Shown here: in pieces, positions 58,082 through 64,000 of the stretch | Layout: the number at the start of each line of letters is the position of its first letter | Numbering within the stretch: position 1 is the first letter of the stretch | NCBI GenBank assembly: GCA_029255685.2 | Contig: CM055317.2 | Location: 17,067,501 to 17,131,500 of the forward strand | From: Silene conica | Lineage: Eukaryota > Streptophyta > Magnoliopsida > Caryophyllales > Caryophyllaceae | DNA: 64,000 nt | Direction of reading: 5' to 3' | Made by a program: the position numbers and the translations under genes | Notes under the pieces: model-generated | Database searches by the model: none | What the model saw: only the letters and a program-made list of their open reading frames with translations | What the model was told of the DNA's origin: nothing

Positions 58082-58230
58082 TTATGTATTGTATAATATT
58101 AGGTGGTAAATTAGTATAGTGTTAGTATGATATTAGTTTAGGAAATTGTTAGTGTTGTGAAAATCAAGTAGTATAATGTTGTATGAATTATTGTTACAAA
58201 TTGTTGTTTGAAATATTTTTTTAGATTATA

Positions 58231-58500
58231 ATGAAAAGATCGAAACGCAAATGGATGTACGAAGATAGAGTAGTTAAGAAGAAACGTCCTACCGGTTGAT
58301 TTGTAAATAAGGGGGTTCTTGAGTTTATTGAATTTGCTAAACGAGGAGATGACTATGATTTTAGAAAATAAAATTAGGTGTCCATGTATTAAATGCAAAA
58401 AATTTGAAATATTTACATACTATTGAGGTAGAAGAACATCTTTATGCAAAAGGCGATTTATCCAAATTATTATAATTGGATTTGTCATGGAGAAAAATAT
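58231..58500 (+). pseudogene. CACTA-4 transposase N-terminus (Transpos_assoc domain)
   Basis: The ATG at 58231 starts MKRSKRKWMYEDR. With several stops and frame slips it continues FVNKGVLEFIEFAKRG, KIRCPCIKCK (Cys ligands), VEEHLYAKG and YYNWICHGEKYY. This is the transposase-associated domain (PF13963) at the N-terminus of TNP2-type CACTA transposases. No DDE/D catalytic part (Transposase_21) follows, since the DNA goes straight on to the next gene's end. The copia insertion lies just upstream, in the leader. The start matches that of the remnant at 7650 in CACTA-2, so the two elements are related. Confidence 0.75.
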
Positions 58501-58724
58501 TATCTAATCATCGAACAACTCAAATCAATCAAATGATGTTTGGAGTTTAGTGCTTTTAATAATGTCAACCACAAACCTATGTTTGAACAAGAACCACACC
58601 CACAAGCACTTTCACTAAGAGAAAGGACCGCGATTTATATCCAAGTATCAATTAATTACTTATTTGTTTATTACATATTTTTATATAAGAATGTCCTTAA
58701 ATAATTAACGTTTTCAATTTTCAG

Positions 58725-59055
58725 AATCTATTTATGGTTCGAAAGGCAAGGAACCCTGATATTTCGGACAATGATCTTTGGTTTGACTTGGTCGATGGCT
58801 ACCACGGGGGAGGTATAAGGAGCTGGATCGGCAAAACAACTATACTACGACCAACCAGCCGCAAGAATGTCGTCCTCTCAATCACAAAATTATATGCCGG
58901 GGATCGTAACTCAACTCCAAACATCATTTGAGGCGGAAAGACAAGCGAGGGAGGCCGAAAGGCAAACAATGGATGCAAGGAAAGTCGAAAAGGATAAAGA
59001 GTTGAGGAGAATTAATGAGCAAATGAAGATGATGACTTCTTATTTATCCTCTTAA
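58725..59055 (+). pseudogene. CACTA-4 Transposase_24-type accessory gene, last exon
   Basis: After an acceptor (caattttcag ending at 58724) it reads MVRKARNPDISDNDLWFDLV. A frame slip near 58810 follows, then SAKQLYYDQPAARMSSSQSQ, FEAERQAREAERQTMDARKV and a stop at 59053-59055. Such charged, Glu/Arg-rich helical tails end many plant Transposase_24 proteins. Earlier exons were not found. Fragment of the element's second gene. Confidence 0.65.
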
Positions 59056-59354
59056 TTTTTAACCCGGGAAATGGAATCCGCAATACAAGGACCCTCGAGA
59101 TCCGTTCGGGAGAGGCGGTAGTGGAGCGTCGACTAATATTCCATGTAATTGGGATGTTGGTTTGTCCGATTTGGTAGGATTTAGAAACTTCTCTCATTTG
59201 AATACTTGTTAACATTCAAATTTTATTTTGGTATATAATGACATTCTTGGAGTCCATGCATGTTAAATGTTGCTGGGTAGCATGGTTTAAATGAAGTTTG
59301 AAATTATATGAATTTTGCTCGAGCAAAACAAAATTTTCATGCAAAATCATTGAA

Positions 59355-59765
59355 AAATTGGCGACTGACATGTTTTTTAGTGACGAAAATCCGTCGGTAA
59401 CCTTCTTCCAACAACATGGCGACGAACCCTATTTGAGTCGCCAAATTGGCGACGAAAATCACCAAAATGACGATTAATTTTCGTCGCTAACCTTCTGTTT
59501 TTTTCGCGACAACATGGCGATGGACCCTATTTATGTCGCCAATCCCAATGATTTTTTTTGGCGCCAAAATGACTACTAATTATCAATCGCCAATTTCTAT
59601 TTTCAGTCGCCAATTTGGAGACGGAAAATCCGTCGCCATTTTGGCGACTGAAATCCATCGCCCGAGTAAAAAATAAAGTGACGGGTCCTTGCGACGACTA
59701 TTTGACGGCTGATTGTCGCCCGAATAGTTTTAGCGACAGATTTCAGTTGCATTTTTCGGTCGCCC
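59355..59765. repeat. CACTA-4 right subterminal repeats
   Basis: Many GGCGAC / GTCGCC cores in direct and inverse order (gcgacgaaaa, agtcgccaaattggcgacg). The left counterpart is at about 52300-52400. Confidence 0.8.
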
Positions 59766-60200
59766 AAGCCCATTATTTTTATAGTGATTTTTAACTTTTA
59801 AAATTGATTGAAAATGAAACTCTCCTAAATTAAATTTGAGTATTTTATTGCTTTAAATGTTGTTTGAATACCTCTTATAAAACATGGGAATTTAAAAATC
59901 TCATAAATTATAAAATAAGGTTGTTTGGTTGCTCTTTTATAGGCAAAATATAGGCAATCCGCTTTAGAAATTTATAATGATAAAATATGATTTTTGGATA
60001 CTCACTTGCCCCGGTGATTGCCAACTCCTATTGTATTAACCACCTACCTAGGTAAGAAAACGGGGCGGTTTTACTAAATTTACCAGAATTACCTACAAAA
60101 AAAATAATCGACGTGAATTAACTTTTGTTTGTGTTAACCGAGTCTTTGATCAATCAAACAATAGCTTAGGATTTTTTCCAAACAAAACATACATTTAAAA

Positions 60201-61039
60201 GAAAAAATTCCGAACGCCACCTTTAAAAAAAATTGTCAAACACAACCTTTAATACTCCCTCTTATTTTATATTTTCTTCTGCTTTTTTTTTATTTCATTA
60301 GAAAGATGTTTGTGAATTTGGACGAGAAAAAACACACTACCCTAGATATCATTGAATTTGGGCCACACATATCATCTGAACAAGCAAATCAGGAAGAAAA
60401 CCTGTATAATTGAATAAGGAAATAGGGAAGAAAATGTAGAATCGGAGGGAGTATAATTTTTTTTTGCCAAACACGACATTCTAACTGAATTTTGTCAACT
60501 TAAGCATTTTCGGTCACATAAGTGTTTCACAAATAACAACCTACTTTGACTCTTTTCAAACCACCACTTCAACCAACAACCACCACAAACAAAGCATTTA
60601 CAACCTACCCTACGCTTCTCTCTACCTAATACCAAATTACAAACCAAACAAAAAAATCATAGTCCTATTAATTAAAAGACCAACAAAAAACCTCGTGACT
60701 ACCTGCTTTAAACCCAGATTTACCACAGCCCTCTCCTGACCAATCTTATTTTACACACAAATCGACACATATAAGGCCACATTTGACCACCATGTTGACA
60801 ACCCCTGAAAAGCCTGCGCTCTTACTTTTCCAACAAATTCAAGATACCTCAGACCGACTTTGTTTGCTATTTCAAATATCGACTGAAAGTCACCCGACTC
60901 ACCCCATTGCAAGTACTCAGAAAATTAAGTGTTTTAAGGTTGACGAAATTCGGCTAAAATGCCGTGTTTGACAAAATAAATTTTATTAAAGGTTTTGTTT
61001 GATAAACATTTTATTTAAGAGTGATGTTTAGAAATTTCT
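60201..61039. mobile_element. Fold-back MITE holding a Stowaway MITE
   Basis: The left arm (gaaaaaattccgaacgccac to about 60510) and the right arm (from about 60925 to agaaatttc at 61039) are inverse copies. Shared strings include aaacacaacctttaa / ttaaaggttttgttt and ccaaacacgacattct / atgccgtgtttgac. A Stowaway at 60255-60451 interrupts the left arm. The interior is C/A-rich and non-coding. Confidence 0.7.
60255..60451. mobile_element. Stowaway-like MITE nested in the fold-back MITE
   Basis: Left end CTCCCTCTTATTTTATATTT and right end AAATGTAGAATCGGAGGGAG are inverse with mismatches; TA flanks both sides. 197 bases. Confidence 0.82.
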
Positions 61040-61139
61040 TTTTTTTAAAAAAAATTATTTGAAAAAGAAAACCAATAACTTAACATAATTTACAACTTAC
61101 AAGTGGTTAACCACTTGTATTACTGATTTCAAAGTTCAG

Positions 61140-61310
61140 CAAGTCTCACTTACGACGGATATATCCGTAACAAATTTATATTGGGTCAAGTTTTTCACTT
61201 ATATATATAAGATAAAATATTGAAAATTTTAAATACTTATCTTTTCCTATTTAAATGGTTAATATTTAACCCGTTGTAAATTTGTGACGGATATATCCGT
61301 AAAAAAAAAT
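61140..61310. mobile_element. MITE-like element with ACGGATATATCCGT ends
   Basis: The left cttacgacggatatatccgt and right gtgacggatatatccgtaaa are inverse around an AT-rich centre. Related to 33718-33905 and 39180-39360. Boundaries approximate. Confidence 0.5.
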
Positions 61311-61676
61311 TATGTTCAAAGTTTAATTTTTACTATGGGTACATATTGGTTGCACGTGGTACTTGGTGCAGTATCAAAATTGGTCAAATTGATGGATGAT
61401 CATTGATCAGAGGTTAAATCGTTAGTCAGTGCTAAAGCTAGGCTTGGAAATGATCAAACTTACCTTTCCACTGTTTACTGTTTTAACTGTTTTCGGTCGT
61501 ACTAATGCCGCTGCTAGTGTACGTACTACTTAGTCACCAACCACTCTCACTGCCATGCCCCATGCCTTATGCAGTTATGCTCAAGGGTTGACGGGCCGGA
61601 TATTTAAAGGGTTGGCCTTTCAACTTTGAAAATTTGATATACCAGTTTTACTACGATGACTTTTTATTGTATCTGG

Positions 61677-61977
61677 TATTAGGAATATTAATAATAGTTG
61701 GGCCTCAATCATAACCTTAAGGTTTTGGTTGAGACGGTTCATCTATCATGGTATCAGAGCCAGTGTGACCGATAGTCACGGGTTCGAATCTTGGCAACCT
61801 CAAAACCCCTCAAAAACTCACGAAGTGGAAACCCAGCACACGGTATGGGGGGCCTGTGCAAACTAACCACTCTTCAAGCTCAATGGGCATTCGAATGAGG
61901 GAGCGTATTAGGAATATTAATAATAGTTGGGCCTCAACCATAACCTTAAGGTTTTGGTTGAGACGGTTCATCTATCA
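61677..61977 (+). mobile_element. TRIM (terminal-repeat retrotransposon in miniature), complete
   Basis: Two 72-base direct repeats (61677-61748 and 61906-61977, starting TATTAGGAATATT and ending CTATCA) differ at one base. Directly after the first is TGGTATCAGAGCC, a tRNA-Met primer-binding site; a purine-rich gaatgagggagcg precedes the second. TCTGG flanks it at 61672-61676 and 61978-61982. It has no coding capacity, as is normal for TRIM/SMART elements, which must use proteins of other elements. It looks whole and young. Confidence 0.93.
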
Positions 61978-62068
61978 TCTGGTTGGGTTAGATGGTACGT
62001 AATATATTAACTTTAGGGTTTATGTTATATTGGGACTGACTATCATCTAGACTCTGTTTTAAAACATA

Positions 62069-62332
62069 CTCCCTCATATCCATTATAAGTGTCCCATTTA
62101 GGAGTGAGTAGTACATTTAAGGAATACTAATTGTTTAATATTTTGAGTAGTGTAGGGGTATTTAGATTGGGTAGTGTAAGTAATTATATTGGGTTAGGGG
62201 TGGGTGGGTGGGTAATATATAGAAATAGGGAAGAGTACAAAGGTAATGAAACAGCATAAATAGTACACAACGGGACACTTTGACGAATAAAATAAAACGA
62301 AGAACGGAAAACTTATAATGGGTAGGAAGGAG
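62069..62332. mobile_element. Stowaway-like MITE, copy 2 of family B
   Basis: Left end CTCCCTCATATCCATTATAA and right end TTATAATGGGTAGGAAGGAG, flanked by TA. The interior gggtgggtgggtaat and acgggacactttgacgaa match 38824-39108. Confidence 0.85.
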
Positions 62333-64000
62333 TATCTCAAATATTTTATTGGACTAAATTAATAGTTTAGATCAATATTTCAATTAGCTTATTTTTGTTA
62401 TAAATGTTTGATGATGGTACCTTAAATAAAAAGGTATATGGAACAATATGTAAAAACGCAACTTCTTATTTCAGACGGCTCTATGAAATTATGACCAGAT
62501 AAAATGTAATCATTTTACGATAAAAAATGAAAATTTCCCGATAAAAATTTACCACCAATTTATCATACACAAAATTTTTAAAGAGAGGTCTCTCGATAAT
62601 GTTAACGGGGGACATCTCACATGTTAAAGATAATATTCTATTTTCCTTTTCTTTTTATAGTATGTCTTTCACTAATTTAGCGAAAGACGATCTCTCAGAT
62701 AATTTTCTTTTCATTGTAGAAATTGACAATTTTAATTATAGCTTTTTTTATTATTAAATGATGACATTTTTCGCCTCTTAGAGAGACTAACATATGTTAA
62801 AAAATCCCTATCCTTGTTAAAGATTTTCCACATTAACGTTTTAGGGTCAAACGCTTAGAATTTCAATTATAAAGACATAAAAAATTATAGATAATTAACA
62901 TGTAAAATTAAAACATTACATTTGTTATACAAGAATCTTCCTTAAAACCATTCCCAAGCAACAAGTCAATTTAATCGGATCAATTGCATATTAGGCCTTA
63001 ATCTCTCCTTATTGAACTTGACCACTTAAACCCTCCCAAGCAGAAAGTCACGGCCTAGGTCAATAAACTCTCTCAAACAACCACTTTTTTAGCTTTTTTT
63101 TTTTTTTTTTTTTTCTTAAATGGTTGGAACCAATTAAAATGTGCCACGTATGAGGTCGATTGGTGAGTCAATTTACCTCAAATTGGGTCGATTTGTGACT
63201 CAAATCGACTTGAGTCAATTCTAATCGATTTCTTAGTTACAATTAACTTGACTCGACCCCAAATCGACCTCCCAATCGACCTTGCTTTGGGATGGTCTAA
63301 AATAAAATTTCAAACGAAAAAGTAACATATATATATGTAAAAAATAATTATGGTTAAATTATATCGTATTGAAAGTTGGATAAAAGCCATGTGAAAAATC
63401 AATAATATGAGTGAGAGGAGTACTTTTTGGATTTTATTTTATCCTTTTACCTTTGATTTATAGTTTTTACTAATAAGAATGTCATTTTATTTTACTTTGT
63501 ATTATTATAGCAAGTATAACCTAACTTTTAAATTAGTTTGTTAAGCATTTTGAAAATGTAGGTATCATATAAGTTTCCAATTAATTTTCTTGTTTCATCT
63601 AATTCATTTTACTTTAGTTTTAGCTAGTTTAAACAAATCATTTTTAGTAACATATTGGCGTTGTTTTGTAAACTAACATATCGCAAAAAATTTAGCATAT
63701 TTGAGACAATTAGCCTATTTGACCCATCAATATGTTATTTGGACTGTTTGGTAAACAATATATTGGCATAGTAGGTTGGGGTTCAATCAGCTATTTTAGA
63801 ATATGCTGCTTCCCCCGGTATATTCAAAGAGTAAATTAGAAAAAAACCACCTTTTTACCCTTCAAAAAATATTAAAGCAGAATTGTTATATCACGCCCCC
63901 TATTTTACTAGTTACGCCCCTTATTTTTGATTTTATTCCAAATTTTCTCCTGAACCTCTCAAAGTTATATTTCGTAAATTTTAATATTGTTTAATTGTAA
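62333..64000. other. AT-rich DNA without recognised genes
   Basis: About 1.7 kb. Contains small palindromic gagaggtctctcg / gacgatctctcag phrases (62585-62700), an oligo-T run near 63100 and repeated tcgacc / gggtcgattt phrases at 63150-63290. No gene was recognised. Confidence 0.45.

Larger units (their letters stand above)
52249..59786 (+). mobile_element. CACTA-4: CACTA transposon split by a copia element
   Basis: Starts CACTACAAGAATTGCG and ends TTATTTTTATAGTG, with ATT at 52246-52248 and 59787-59789 as TSD. Subterminal repeats with GGCGACGAAAA / CAGTCGCC cores occupy about 52300-52400 and 59355-59765. Without the copia insertion it is about 2.4 kb. It keeps the start of a transposase and the end of a Transposase_24 gene, so it is defective. 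Confidence 0.85.

Noticed and set aside
61749-61800. A tRNA-like sequence (gggttcgaatc) in the TRIM
   Set aside because: It lies just after the primer-binding site of a TRIM, where such B-box-like phrases are common; no tRNA structure is seen.

Overview
This is plant nuclear DNA, almost entirely transposable elements. It is AT-rich, has GT-AG introns, and carries CACTA (En/Spm) transposons, Ty1/copia and Ty3/gypsy LTR elements, a tRNA-derived SINE, a LINE tail, a TRIM and many MITEs. No complete host gene was found. A eudicot is likely; Caryophyllales is only a guess from the look of the repeats. Element ends were fixed by eye from terminal repeats and target-site duplications (TSDs).

1-18,236: the right-hand part of one large CACTA element (CACTA-1), cut by the window edge. 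It carries a plus-strand, multi-exon gene with a Transposase_24-type N-terminal half and a Ulp1/C48 cysteine-protease C-terminal half, ending in subterminal repeats and a CACTA terminus at 18,236. Three later insertions split it: a solo LTR (3003-5815), CACTA-2 (5958-10145) and CACTA-3 (11516-16166). Removing the first and third, with one TSD copy each, restores the reading frame. CACTA-2 has an intact six-exon Transposase_24 gene but only the two ends of its transposase. CACTA-3 has a minus-strand Ulp1-type gene with Ser at the catalytic Cys position.

18,237-24,085: AAT repeats around a LINE 3' fragment, a pentamer-type minisatellite, a copia RNase H/3' LTR remnant, a copia solo LTR (22079-22873) and a SINE. 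24,000-30,735: a gypsy-type LTR holding two independent insertions, a terminal-inverted-repeat element (24094-28714) that itself holds CACTA-5 (24198-28443), and another solo LTR (28948-30292). CACTA-5 carries pieces of two host genes, a UBP1-type RNA-binding protein and an NDR-type AGC kinase, beside a decayed Ulp1 gene.

30,736-42,524: AT-rich, gene-free, with Stowaway and other MITEs and an unusual repeat-patch-repeat duplication. 42,525-49,650: an Athila/Tat-like gypsy element with an ORF1/gag-like region but no pol. 49,880-50,584: coding-like DNA of unknown identity, followed by a solo LTR with palindrome-rich promoter DNA. 52,249-59,786: CACTA-4, holding a broken copia element (52922-58081) and remnants of both CACTA genes. 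59,787-64,000: nested MITEs, a very young-looking TRIM (61677-61977) and AT-rich DNA.

The most interesting signals are the gene-capturing CACTA-5, the Ulp1 genes carried by three separate CACTA elements, and GC-rich palindrome cassettes next to LTR promoters, one of which is shared by two different LTR families.
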